In this document: positions 8,651-16,946 of the stretch, in pieces
Numbering within the stretch: position 1 is the first letter of the stretch
How the letters are laid out: each line of letters begins with the position of its first letter
Assembly: GCA_949294665.1 (NCBI GenBank)
Contig: CASFID010000072.1
Span: forward strand, 1 to 51,861
Direction: 5' to 3'
DNA length: 51,861 nt
DNA from: an uncultured Eubacteriales bacterium
GTDB taxonomy: Bacteria > Bacillota > Clostridia > Lachnospirales > Lachnospiraceae
Translations under genes and position numbers: made by a program
The notes under the pieces: model-generated
Databases searched by the model: none
Told to the model about the DNA's origin: nothing
The model's input: only the letters and a program-made list of their open reading frames with translations

Positions 8651-8666
8651 CGGGATATATATACCG
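8651..8666. repeat. Near-perfect 16-base palindrome after RraA 1
   Basis: CGGGATATATATACCG is self-complementary except for one symmetrical pair. There is no T-run, so it is a weak terminator at best. It could be an operator for the downstream regulator promoter. Confidence 0.35.
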
Positions 8667-8708
8667 TGATCTGTGTTTGTGACATCACCTTCAATAGATG
8701 TAATTTGC

Positions 8709-8737
8709 TTGGCGTAATGTGAGATTTGTATTATAAT
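8709..8737 (+). promoter_or_regulatory. Sigma-A promoter of the GntR gene
   Basis: TTGGCG and TATAAT are separated by exactly 17 bases. Transcription would begin near 8744, which rules out the longer in-frame ATG at 8726 and supports the regulator start at 8807. Confidence 0.75.
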
Positions 8738-8806
8738 GAAAACAGCTTGAATGTGCGGATTTACAGGCATTACAGCCCGCAGAGAAAAGTATTGGAGGAT
8801 AAAAAT

Positions 8807-9472
8807 ATGGCAAACAAATCGAATGGAGCCATCGGAAAGGCGTATCAGTATTTGCGTGACAGTATCCTTTCCGGGGAGCTCGCATTAGGGGCTCCGATCT
8901 CAGAGATGGAGATCAGCGCCAGGCTGCAGATCAGCCGTTCACCGATCCGTGAAGCGCTGAGACGTATGGAAACAGAGGGACTCGTCTATCGGTATCCCGG
9001 GCGGGGAACTTTTGTGACAAACATTACCCGGAAAGATCTCGAAGAGATTTTTGAACTCCGTATCATGTTTGAGGTTCAGGCGCTTAATACTGCAAGCAGG
9101 TATTTTGAGGAAGAGTTTCTGGATTCGCTGGAGAGAGATTTTATGTATTTGAATCCGGATTCACAGCCACAGCAGTATTATGATGCGAATTCAAGACTTC
9201 ATACGGGGATTATAGCCTATGCAGGCAATAAGAGGATGGAGAAGTTCTATAAACAGCTTCAGACTCAGATAGCAATCGTAACCAGGATTTCTGCACGTGA
9301 TCCTGAGCATTTTGTACTTTCGAGAGAAAAGCACCTGGCTATTGTCCGAGCGCTGAAAGAACGCGACGTAGAGAAAGCGAAGGAGTGCCTTAAAGTCCAT
9401 CTGGAAGAAGTAAGGGACAGGACGATCAAAGGGTATACGCAGCCCGTCCCTCTCAATCGGGAGATACAGTAG
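8807..9472 (+). CDS. GntR-family regulator, FCD (FadR) subfamily
   Basis: The 221-residue protein has a winged helix at about 10-72 (ISRSPIREALRRMETEGLV) and an all-helical FCD ligand-binding domain at about 80-212. FCD His residues that usually bind a metal are present in NSRLHTGI, REKHLAIV and KVHLEEV. The ATG is preceded by TTGGAGG. FCD regulators usually sense the substrate or an organic-acid intermediate of the adjacent pathway and de-repress it. It lies inside the island between RraA 1 and the dehydrogenase, so it is the best candidate regulator of that locus. The likely operator is ATTGTCGACAAT at 7920. Confidence 0.92.
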   Translation: MANKSNGAIGKAYQYLRDSILSGELALGAPISEMEISARLQISRSPIREALRRMETEGLVYRYPGRGTFVTNITRKDLEEIFELRIMFEVQALNTASRYFEEEFLDSLERDFMYLNPDSQPQQYYDANSRLHTGIIAYAGNKRMEKFYKQLQTQIAIVTRISARDPEHFVLSREKHLAIVRALKERDVEKAKECLKVHLEEVRDRTIKGYTQPVPLNREIQ

Positions 9473-9540
9473 AAATAAGCGACAGATCACGGAGAGCAGA
9501 AACCGGTTTTACACTACGACCTGAATAGTGGAGGAAGAGC

Positions 9541-10419
9541 ATGAAGATAGGAATGATCGGTTTAGGCGCTATGGGTATGCCTATAGCAAAATGTTTCTTG
9601 AATGCGGGATATGAACTGCACGCATTCGATGTGGCAGGGAAGGCCAGAGAAGAGATAGAGAAAGCGGGCGCCGCAGTGTACCATGAGGCGGGAGACATCG
9701 GAGAAAAAGCAGACGTTATTGTAAGTTCTCTGCCAAATGCAGCGATCGTGGACTCTGTGATAAGCGAGGTCATGGGGAAGAAAGAACTTAGAGCAGATAC
9801 GTGGATCGATCTGAGCAGTATTGCCCCGGCGTCGGCAGTGGCGTTTGCAAAACGGCTGGAAGAAAAGTCCGTTTCTTATATGGACTGCCCGGTAAGCGGA
9901 GGAGTCCAGGGAGCCGCTCAGGGAACGCTGACAGTTATGGCAGGAGGGCCCGACGGGACTTTTGAGAAGGTGAGGGATATCCTGGAAGTGATCGGGAAAA
10001 AGATATACCACGTAGGCGGCGTTGGAGCAGGCTCAGGGATCAAGATGGTCAATAACTTTATGCTGGGCTGTAATATGGCGGCCGCGGCGGAGGCGCTTGT
10101 GCTGGGAAGCAAACTGGGACTTGATCTGGACACAATGTATGAGATCATCGGCAACAGTTCGGGAAGAAGCTTTATCGTTGAAAACAAAATTCCCAATTTC
10201 ATAAAGAAAAGAAAATTCTCCGGCGGCTTCGCCATAGACCTGCAGTATAAAGATCTGGGACTTGCCATGGAGACTGCCAGGGCATTATCTATGCCGGTAC
10301 ATATGGGAAGCACTGCCGTGCAGATGTTTGAAACGGCCCGCGCAAAAGGATATGGCAGAGATGACATTACGGCCCTGGTCAAAATGGAAGAGGAACTTAT
10401 GGATGTGGAAGTGAAATAA
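9541..10419 (+). CDS. 2-(Hydroxymethyl)glutarate dehydrogenase-like reductase (3-hydroxyisobutyrate dehydrogenase family)
   Basis: This NAD(P)-dependent beta-hydroxyacid dehydrogenase has 292 residues. The Rossmann motif is GLGAMG (7-12), the substrate loop DCPVSGG includes S119, and the catalytic Lys is K168 (GIKMVNN). The stretch around residues 174-190 (LGCNMAAAAEALVLG), and the SSGRS and GGFAIDLQYKDLGLA segments, closely resemble, from memory, the Eubacterium barkeri enzyme that reduces (S)-2-formylglutarate to (S)-2-(hydroxymethyl)glutarate. An enamidase that would make formylglutarate lies downstream in the same locus. Tartronate semialdehyde reductase or 3-hydroxyisobutyrate dehydrogenase remain alternatives. 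The next gene begins 12 bases later. Confidence 0.8.
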   Translation: MKIGMIGLGAMGMPIAKCFLNAGYELHAFDVAGKAREEIEKAGAAVYHEAGDIGEKADVIVSSLPNAAIVDSVISEVMGKKELRADTWIDLSSIAPASAVAFAKRLEEKSVSYMDCPVSGGVQGAAQGTLTVMAGGPDGTFEKVRDILEVIGKKIYHVGGVGAGSGIKMVNNFMLGCNMAAAAEALVLGSKLGLDLDTMYEIIGNSSGRSFIVENKIPNFIKKRKFSGGFAIDLQYKDLGLAMETARALSMPVHMGSTAVQMFETARAKGYGRDDITALVKMEEELMDVEVK

Positions 10420-10431
10420 GGAGGACGAGTC

Positions 10432-11850
10432 ATGACAGTCAGTGAGATCGCGAAAAAGTATGACTTTGATTACGGCCATATGACGCTGGGAGAATGCATC
10501 CGGGTGGCAGAGGAAAGCGCTCTGTCCACAGGAGAAGTTATCCTCACAGAAGCTCAGGAGACTACGGGGAAAAGCCGAAGCGAAGTGATAGAATGTATGG
10601 AAGCTGCTTTCGGGCACAATCTGAAAGCAGCGCAGATCGGGACAGAGAGCGGACGGAGTTTTCTGCTCGGCACGGTCGGACAGGATCTGACAGGTGAGGA
10701 GAAAGTTCCTGTGGCGGGAGATACATTCGTAGATAAGATCGTGGCATATACACTTGCCGCTCAGGTCGGAAATCATACGATAGGCCTGTGCCCATGTGCA
10801 GGGACAGGGGATTCCTGCCCTTACACAGGATTCGTAAAAGCGATGAAAGAAGAATATTCCGATACGGATATCATGGCGAGGACTATGGCGGTCATCCTGA
10901 AGATCGGAGGGATCTTCCGTGTGGGAAAACGCACGACAGGATGCAATATGGAGGGGATCGGAGCCGGTGCGGCTGCCACAGCGGCGGCCTTTGTAGAACT
11001 CTCAGGCGGGACACCGGCTGAGATGGAGAAAGCAGTGGTGCTTGCATTATCTCCGACGATCAGTGTACCGTGTACTCCGCGTGTGCTGGTCCCCGGGCTC
11101 TGCGCGACACATATCGGGGGAGGAGTGCTTATTGCAAGACTCGCAAGTCAGCTCGCGATGCATACTTCCATACCGTCTACAGTGCCGGTGGATGTAATGA
11201 TCGCTATGGCGGCTCAGTGTCATCTTGCCTCGGCCAAATATGTAGTGCCGGTTACCATAGAGTATATGGAGCCATTCTTTAAGCATGACGAACGCGTCGA
11301 TGCATATGTGGACCCGCAGATACTCAAAGACGAGAGGACAAGACAGGAAGAGCTGATCAAAAAGGCGTCCGCAGAGATTCGGGAACTGGCCAAAAAGGCG
11401 AATCCGATCACAGCGCCATTCGGAGAAGCAGTCGTAGGCGGAAGCAGCCAGGGGGTAGGTTCTCCTACAAACTGCGCGAGAATCGCACATTTTCTTGCAA
11501 AAGGGACGGTACATAAAGTAAAGATCGAACTGTATTCCGAGCTGTTCGCACGAAGAGCGATCAATGTGCCGGGCATTCTTATGGCGGCGATCGACGGAGC
11601 CGGGACAAGCGATGCCGTATCTTATAAGGAAAGTCTCGACCGCGCCCGTGAAAGAGGGATCGAGGTAGAGATCATTGAAGTAAAAGAACCATCCGTACAG
11701 CGTATTACAGTAGAAGCGTCAGAGGGAAACGGCATGGCGGATTCACTGAACAGGGGTGGAGCGAGACTGGTCTTAAGAGATGCTTATCCGAGCGTAGAGG
11801 AGGCGCGCAGGATCGCAGAGAAACTGAATATCGTGTTAGTAGATCAATAG
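10432..11850 (+). CDS. Iron-sulfur serine-dehydratase-like enzyme, probable 2-(hydroxymethyl)glutarate dehydratase
   Basis: The 472-residue protein matches the alpha chain of [4Fe-4S] L-serine dehydratases over about 60-360. Candidate cluster cysteines are C171 (TTGCNMEGIGAGAAATAA) and C214 (SVPCTPRVLVPG), with C120, C122 and C129 in a Cys-rich loop. The final 110 residues, from about 361 (KVKIELYSELFARR), form an extra domain I do not recognise; the canonical beta domain is missing. In E. barkeri nicotinate fermentation a serine-dehydratase-like enzyme is assigned to dehydrate 2-(hydroxymethyl)glutarate to 2-methyleneglutarate. The tight coupling to the Hmd-like gene (12 bases) supports that role here. 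True serine deamination is the alternative. Confidence 0.75.
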   Translation: MTVSEIAKKYDFDYGHMTLGECIRVAEESALSTGEVILTEAQETTGKSRSEVIECMEAAFGHNLKAAQIGTESGRSFLLGTVGQDLTGEEKVPVAGDTFVDKIVAYTLAAQVGNHTIGLCPCAGTGDSCPYTGFVKAMKEEYSDTDIMARTMAVILKIGGIFRVGKRTTGCNMEGIGAGAAATAAAFVELSGGTPAEMEKAVVLALSPTISVPCTPRVLVPGLCATHIGGGVLIARLASQLAMHTSIPSTVPVDVMIAMAAQCHLASAKYVVPVTIEYMEPFFKHDERVDAYVDPQILKDERTRQEELIKKASAEIRELAKKANPITAPFGEAVVGGSSQGVGSPTNCARIAHFLAKGTVHKVKIELYSELFARRAINVPGILMAAIDGAGTSDAVSYKESLDRARERGIEVEIIEVKEPSVQRITVEASEGNGMADSLNRGGARLVLRDAYPSVEEARRIAEKLNIVLVDQ

Positions 11851-11911
11851 GCATAGTTTCTGTGAGAAGAACGGATGCCTATATCAAAAAAGAATCGACA
11901 ATAAATCGACA
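11847..11911. promoter_or_regulatory. Hairpin and operator-like half-sites before the LarA-like gene
   Basis: ATAGGCAT (11847-11854, spanning the dehydratase stop) pairs with ATGCCTAT (11875-11882), with an inner TTCT/AGAA stem. No T-run follows. Then TCGACA occurs at 11895 and 11906, an 11-base direct repeat. Each resembles half of the ATTGTCGACAAT palindrome at 7920. This may be an internal regulatory point of the island. Confidence 0.4.
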
Positions 11912-11920
11912 CATTGAATA

Positions 11921-13201
11921 ATGAGTGAAAAGATTATGAGCACAGTGGAAGATATCGTCAGGCATACGGAAATACCTCAGATGACATCAGTCAGGCAGTA
12001 TTTTGATCACAAACACGTATCCGATCTCAGAGAAAAGGTAACGTCAGAGTTTGAGAAAAGGCGGATAAAAGAGAAGATAAGACCGGATATGAGCGTTGCG
12101 GTGACAGCGGGGAGCAGAGGGATCAAAAATATCGGAACCATTCTCCGCACAGTGATCCACCTGCTGAAAGAAGCAGGAGCCCGGCCGTTTATCGTGCCGG
12201 CTATGGGAAGCCACGGCGGAGCTACGGCAGAAGGACAAAAAGAGATGCTGCAGGGGCTCGGGATCACGGAAGAGAGTATGGGATGCCCGATAAGGTCCTC
12301 GATGAAAGTTGTTGAGATAGGAACGACCGGGAAAGGGAAAAAGGTATTTCTGGATCAATATGCGGCAAAAGCAGATGGGATTGCGGTTGTCAATCGGATA
12401 AAGGCGCACACGTCATTTACCGGAAAGTATGAAAGCGGTCTTATGAAGATGATGGCGGTCGGGCTGGGAAAACAGAAAGGAGCTCAGGCATGTCATTGTG
12501 AAGGCCACGGAAAGCTTGCGGAACATGTGGAAGAATATGGAAAAGCAGTCTTAAGAAACGCAAATATCATCTTTGGCGCCGCGATCCTCGAAAATGCCTA
12601 TGACGAAACGAGAGACATACAGATCTTGTATCCGGATGAAATCCCCGGCAGAGAGCCCGAACTGCTGCTCGAGGCCAAGAAACATATGCCAGGGATCTGG
12701 CTGACAGACATTGACGTGCTGATTGTGGACAGGATCGGAAAGGATATAAGCGGACTGGGGATGGATCCGCATGTGACAGGCGCCTTCGTCAGCAAATACG
12801 CGCACGGTCCGAAACGTCCGTCGTATGTCGCAGCCCTGGATCTGACCGATAAAACCCACGGAAATGCCACAGGGATCGGAGTGGCAGATATTACGACGAA
12901 ACGTCTTGTCGGGAAAATAGACTATGAGGCGACCTGTGCGAATGTGATGACTGCAGTTATGCCGAGGGCGGCCAGAATACCGCTGACTGCGGCGAATCAG
13001 AGGACGGCCATACAGGCCGCGATACAGGCGAGCGGATGTACGGACGCGTCGAAAATAAGAATGGTCAGAATACAGGATACACTCCATCTGGAGAAGATAC
13101 AGATATCATCCGCGATGCTGCGGGAAGCAGCCGAACACCCGCGGATGGAGATCATGGATGCAGCCCCTCTGCTGTTTGATAAGAATGGAAATCTGTTTTA
13201 G
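11921..13201 (+). CDS. LarA-like (DUF2088) nickel-pincer isomerase homologue
   Basis: The 426-residue protein has the lactate-racemase N-terminal (DUF2088) fold. Conserved stretches are AVTAGSRGIKN, PAMGSHGGATAEGQ, NRIKAHTSF and ESGLMKMMAVGLGK. Candidate nickel-pincer ligands and catalytic bases are H98, H163, K176 (or K184) and H192, matching the order of H108, H174, K184 and H200 in Lactobacillus LarA. Family members racemise or epimerise 2-hydroxyacids. The cofactor-making LarB, LarC and LarE are not in this window. The ribosome site at ATG 11921 is poor; ATG 11936 is an alternative. It probably acts on a hydroxyacid intermediate of the island. Confidence 0.8.
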   Translation: MSEKIMSTVEDIVRHTEIPQMTSVRQYFDHKHVSDLREKVTSEFEKRRIKEKIRPDMSVAVTAGSRGIKNIGTILRTVIHLLKEAGARPFIVPAMGSHGGATAEGQKEMLQGLGITEESMGCPIRSSMKVVEIGTTGKGKKVFLDQYAAKADGIAVVNRIKAHTSFTGKYESGLMKMMAVGLGKQKGAQACHCEGHGKLAEHVEEYGKAVLRNANIIFGAAILENAYDETRDIQILYPDEIPGREPELLLEAKKHMPGIWLTDIDVLIVDRIGKDISGLGMDPHVTGAFVSKYAHGPKRPSYVAALDLTDKTHGNATGIGVADITTKRLVGKIDYEATCANVMTAVMPRAARIPLTAANQRTAIQAAIQASGCTDASKIRMVRIQDTLHLEKIQISSAMLREAAEHPRMEIMDAAPLLFDKNGNLF

Positions 13202-13290
13202 CAGATACATCGGGAAAGGAGGTTAAGGAGAACAAAAGACGGGGTAAAATCATTTATCTAAAGAATATGAACTATTAAAGGAGGAGAATT

Positions 13291-14616
13291 ATGGGTAACA
13301 ATCAGGAAGTACAAGACGTCAATGTGACGGCCGAAACTGTTGATGAAGAATTTGCCACCAGCAGCGTGCCGAAGTCGGCGAGACGTTCTGCGTGGAAACT
13401 GCTGATGGTCTGGATGGGCTATGTATTTGTCGTTACTACGATGCAGGTAGGCGGAAATATGGCTATGGGACTCGATTTTACAGAGTTTATTACTGCCGCG
13501 CTTCTGGCAGGAGCAATGCTGTCAGTGATCGCATGTTTTATGGCGTATATCTCCTGTAAATCAGGTCTTACTTTTACGCTGCTCTGTAAATACTCATTCG
13601 GAAAGGCCGGCATATGGATTCCTGTCTTCCTTGTCATCATTACGTGTGTTTCGTGGTATTCTATCGACGCATGGCTGATCGGGGAGACGGTAAATACTCT
13701 GTTCCCGTCCATTCCGATCATTCCTGTCGTGATCGTAGCAGGACTGGGCATTATCCTTACAGGATACGTCGGGATCCGGGCAATGGAAATCTTAAGTACG
13801 ATCGCGGTGCCGCTCATCATTATTTTCGGTATCGTTTCTATTGTATTTTCGATCGACAGTATCGGTGTTGAGAATCTCACAAGCATGGAGCCGGCAACGG
13901 GAGCAGCCATTACTTTTACATATGCTCTTGCGCTTGGAGTAGGTTCTTTCAGCCACGGCGCTGTTGCGAATACCGCCGAAGTCATGAGATATTCCAAGAC
14001 GCCGAAACAGGCGGTAGTGATCATGATCATCGCGATGATGATAGGAAATACATTTATGCTCGTATTCGGCGGCGTCGGTATGCTCTCCACAGGAGAATAT
14101 GACATGGCTCTGATCTTGAAAGCGCAGAACCTTCTCGCTCCGGCATTCCTGGTCGTTCTTCTGAACATCTGGTCTACGGCGCAGGGGCTGGTGTATACAT
14201 CGACAAACGCCATCGTGGGCGCTCTGAAAGTAAAGAGAATCTATGTCAGTATCGGCATCGCTATCGTAGGACTTACAATGTCCCTGCTGCATTTTATCGA
14301 CTACTTTGGAACATGGATCGACTTAAACGCAAAATTTATTCCGCCGTTTGCAGGAATCATTATCGCGGATTATTTCTTCATATACAAACGGAAATTCCCG
14401 GATATCAGGAAATTCGACAAGATCATGCCTACGGCAAACTGGTCAGGACTTATTACATGGCTTTTCGGTTCTATCCTTGCCGGATTCGGACTGCTTGAGT
14501 TCGGACTTCCGACGATCAACTACATCGTTGTATGTGTGATCGTAAAGGTCCTCCTCTCCAAATATGTGTTCAAACAGGAGGAAAAGAGCATCAAGGAATG
14601 TGAGGCGGTACAGTAG
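13291..14616 (+). CDS. NCS1-family (CodB-like) permease
   Basis: This 441-residue transporter has about twelve membrane segments and a hydrophilic 30-residue N-terminus. The early WMGYVFVVTTMQVGGN and the central SWYSIDAWLIGE segments are typical of NCS1 carriers of cytosine, purine, hydantoin or related heterocycles (Na+ or H+ symport). AAAGGAGGAGAA precedes the ATG. Its place among ring-opening and ring-derived acid enzymes makes it the likely importer of the pathway substrate and points to a nucleobase- or pyridone-like cyclic amide. The actual substrate is not visible. Confidence 0.88.
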   Translation: MGNNQEVQDVNVTAETVDEEFATSSVPKSARRSAWKLLMVWMGYVFVVTTMQVGGNMAMGLDFTEFITAALLAGAMLSVIACFMAYISCKSGLTFTLLCKYSFGKAGIWIPVFLVIITCVSWYSIDAWLIGETVNTLFPSIPIIPVVIVAGLGIILTGYVGIRAMEILSTIAVPLIIIFGIVSIVFSIDSIGVENLTSMEPATGAAITFTYALALGVGSFSHGAVANTAEVMRYSKTPKQAVVIMIIAMMIGNTFMLVFGGVGMLSTGEYDMALILKAQNLLAPAFLVVLLNIWSTAQGLVYTSTNAIVGALKVKRIYVSIGIAIVGLTMSLLHFIDYFGTWIDLNAKFIPPFAGIIIADYFFIYKRKFPDIRKFDKIMPTANWSGLITWLFGSILAGFGLLEFGLPTINYIVVCVIVKVLLSKYVFKQEEKSIKECEAVQ

Positions 14617-14652
14617 CAGCGGTCTTGACATTGACGAAAAAGAGGTGGACAT

Positions 14653-15714
14653 ATGGCGAAAAAAAGTAAGATGAAAGCTGTTGTTTATCAAAAAGAAGGA
14701 GTATTGGCACTGGAGGAACGTCCGGTGCCTGTACTGCAGAAAAGCACAGACGCTATTGTAAAAGTGTCTATGGCGGCAATATGCTCAAGTGATCTTCATA
14801 TCAAACGGGGAGCAGTGCCCAGGGCAAAACCCGGGACGATCCTTGGTCATGAGATCATCGGTGTGATAGATGAGATCGGGAGTGATGTAAAAGGACTGAA
14901 AAAAGGAGACAGAGTGACGGTAAACTGCGAGACGTTCTGCGGAGAATGCTATTTCTGCAAAAGAGAGTATGTAAATAACTGCTCTGCACCGGGTGGTGGA
15001 TGGACTCTCGGCTGTTCTGCGGACGGCGGACAGGCCGAATATGTGCGTGTCCCGTTTGCGGGAAACTGTCTGAACAAGATCCCCGACAGTGTTTCGGATG
15101 ATGCGGCGCTCCTTGTAGGAGACGTGTTATCTACGGGGTACTGGGCGGCTCAGATATCCGAGCTGCATCCGGCGGAGACGATCGCGATCATCGGAGCCGG
15201 ACCTACGGGACTGAGTACGGCGATGTGTACGAAGCTGTATTCTCCTGCATGTACGGTTATGATCGATATCTCGCAGGAAAGACTGGAATTTGCCAGAGAA
15301 CATGGTCTTGCAGACGTCATCGTCAATCCGAAGACAGAAGATGCAGAAAAGATCATAAAAGATCTGACCGATGGACGGGGAGCAGACAGAGTATTTGAAG
15401 TGGCAGGTGGAAGAGATACTTTTGAAATGGCCTGGAAGATCGCTCGCTGCAGCGGGATCGTGTGTATCGTGGCGATGTATGAGGAGCCGCAGACACTGCC
15501 GCTTCATGAGATGTACGGCAAGAATCTTGTATTCAAGACCGGCGGCGTGCATGCAAGCTGCTGCGGTGAGATCCTAAAGCTCATCGAGGGCGGTAAGATA
15601 GATGTGCGTCCGCTTATCACTCACAGATTCTCATTGGAAGACGTAATGGAGGGATACCGTATCTTTGAAGCCCAGGAGGACGGCGTTATCAAAGTGGCGG
15701 TCATTCCGGACTGA
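14653..15714 (+). CDS. Zinc-dependent alcohol dehydrogenase (MDR family)
   Basis: The 353-residue medium-chain dehydrogenase has catalytic-zinc residues C44 and H66-E67 (GTILGHEIIG) and a complete structural-zinc site C96/C99/C102/C110 (FCGECYFCKREYVNNC). An NAD(P)-binding GAGPTGLST motif lies near residue 180. It follows the permease by 36 bases and precedes the DUF1185 pair by 23, so it is in the island operon. It would oxidise an alcohol or reduce an aldehyde such as a semialdehyde intermediate. Threonine- or sorbitol-dehydrogenase-like names are possible, but the substrate is unknown. Confidence 0.9.
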   Translation: MAKKSKMKAVVYQKEGVLALEERPVPVLQKSTDAIVKVSMAAICSSDLHIKRGAVPRAKPGTILGHEIIGVIDEIGSDVKGLKKGDRVTVNCETFCGECYFCKREYVNNCSAPGGGWTLGCSADGGQAEYVRVPFAGNCLNKIPDSVSDDAALLVGDVLSTGYWAAQISELHPAETIAIIGAGPTGLSTAMCTKLYSPACTVMIDISQERLEFAREHGLADVIVNPKTEDAEKIIKDLTDGRGADRVFEVAGGRDTFEMAWKIARCSGIVCIVAMYEEPQTLPLHEMYGKNLVFKTGGVHASCCGEILKLIEGGKIDVRPLITHRFSLEDVMEGYRIFEAQEDGVIKVAVIPD

Positions 15715-15737
15715 AAAGGAGACAGGAGGTTATAAAT

Positions 15738-16328
15738 ATGGCGAAAGAACCCGATATCCGCAAGCTGGTTACATTTCGTGAGATCATACGCAGCGAAGGC
15801 GGCAGAGAACTTGGGCATCCTTTGATAAAGTGCGCGGTTGCCGCTGTTATCAGGAATCCGTTTGCGGGAAAGTATGAAGAAGATCTGACATTACTGATGG
15901 AGTACGGGGAATACCTGGGAGATTACCTCACAAGGACAGCGGTCCGCGCGATGGGAGTCGAGGCCTCTGACGTAGAGACATTTGGAAAAGCATGCATCGT
16001 AGGGCTGGACGGCGAACATGAACATGCAGCCGCGCTGATGCATCCGCGACTCGGGGCACCCATGAGAAAGGTTCTTGGAGCAGGGAAAGCAGTGATCCCG
16101 TCCGCTAAGAAGATCGCTGCGGCCGGGGCAACGCTGGACGTGCCGCTGCTCTATAAAGACGCGATGATGGTCCGTTCCCATTATGATGCCATCACGATCC
16201 GTATCCCGGATGCGCCTCATCCTGACGAAGTGGTTGTGGCGACGGCGTTTTCCAATGGAGGAAGGCCACATGCGAGGATCGGCGGTTTATCTGTAGAAGA
16301 GATCCACAACTGGAACGGCATGGATTAG
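15738..16328 (+). CDS. DUF1185 / amino acid synthesis (AA_synth) family protein A
   Basis: The 196-residue protein belongs to the DUF1185 family, labelled amino acid synthesis but without established chemistry. Conserved features visible in both copies here are E-x-GRELxHPLxKCA near residues 20-32, FAGxxxEDL, GEYLGxxL, GLxGExEHxxAL and the C-terminal RPxARxGGL. It is followed by a homologue 16 bases later. The two copies differ throughout, so this is an old duplication and they may form a heteromer. The island context suggests a catabolic step on a ring-derived acid or amide. Confidence 0.8.
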   Translation: MAKEPDIRKLVTFREIIRSEGGRELGHPLIKCAVAAVIRNPFAGKYEEDLTLLMEYGEYLGDYLTRTAVRAMGVEASDVETFGKACIVGLDGEHEHAAALMHPRLGAPMRKVLGAGKAVIPSAKKIAAAGATLDVPLLYKDAMMVRSHYDAITIRIPDAPHPDEVVVATAFSNGGRPHARIGGLSVEEIHNWNGMD

Positions 16329-16344
16329 AAAGGAGGGATCGATC

Positions 16345-16932
16345 ATGCAAAGGCCATACATACGGAAAGAAGTTGTTATCATTGACGAGATACGAAAAGA
16401 AATCGGCAGAGAGCTGGAGCATCCGCTCAGGAAATGCGCGTCTGCCGCAATCGTAGAAAATGTGTTTGCAGGAACTCACACAGAAGATCTCTCCCTGTAT
16501 AAAGAATACGGAGAATACCTTGGAAAGCTTCTGATCGAGAATGCTCTTGACGCACTGGATGTAAAACCGGCCGATATACAGAGCTACGGGAAAGCCGCCG
16601 TCACAGGACTGGCGGGTGAGCAGGAACACGGCTCCGCACTGCTGCATATGGGATTTGACGCTCCGGTGCGCGAGATATTAGGAGATACACTCTCCATCAT
16701 CCCGTCGTCGGAAAAATCGGCTCCTGCGGGGCATTCGATCGATGTTCCGCTGCACAGCAAACGCGCGGTCAAGGTGCGGACACATTATGACGCGATGGAG
16801 GTATATGTAGACGATGCGCCGCGACCGGATGAGATCATGATCATATTATGCGTGACTACCGGGCCAAGACCTTTCGCTCGTGTCGGCGGGCTTCTGCTGG
16901 ATCAGGTAAAGAACATGGATGGCATCAGCTAA
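16345..16932 (+). CDS. DUF1185 / amino acid synthesis (AA_synth) family protein B
   Basis: The 195-residue homologue of the preceding gene has the same motif order: REL-x-HPLRKCA, FAGTHTEDL, GEYLG, GLAGEQEHGSALL, RPFARVGGLL. AAAGGAGGG precedes the ATG, and the enamidase gene begins 14 bases after its stop. Co-retention of both copies suggests complementary roles. The family has no secure function; nothing in the sequence identifies a cofactor. Confidence 0.8.
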   Translation: MQRPYIRKEVVIIDEIRKEIGRELEHPLRKCASAAIVENVFAGTHTEDLSLYKEYGEYLGKLLIENALDALDVKPADIQSYGKAAVTGLAGEQEHGSALLHMGFDAPVREILGDTLSIIPSSEKSAPAGHSIDVPLHSKRAVKVRTHYDAMEVYVDDAPRPDEIMIILCVTTGPRPFARVGGLLLDQVKNMDGIS

Positions 16933-16946
16933 AGGAGGCGTTATAT

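Noticed and set aside
13202-13290. A small gene before the NCS1 permease, because an extra AGGAGG-like site occurs at about 13216
   Set aside because: No start codon followed by a sensible reading frame lies at the right distance; the second AAAGGAGGAG serves the permease.
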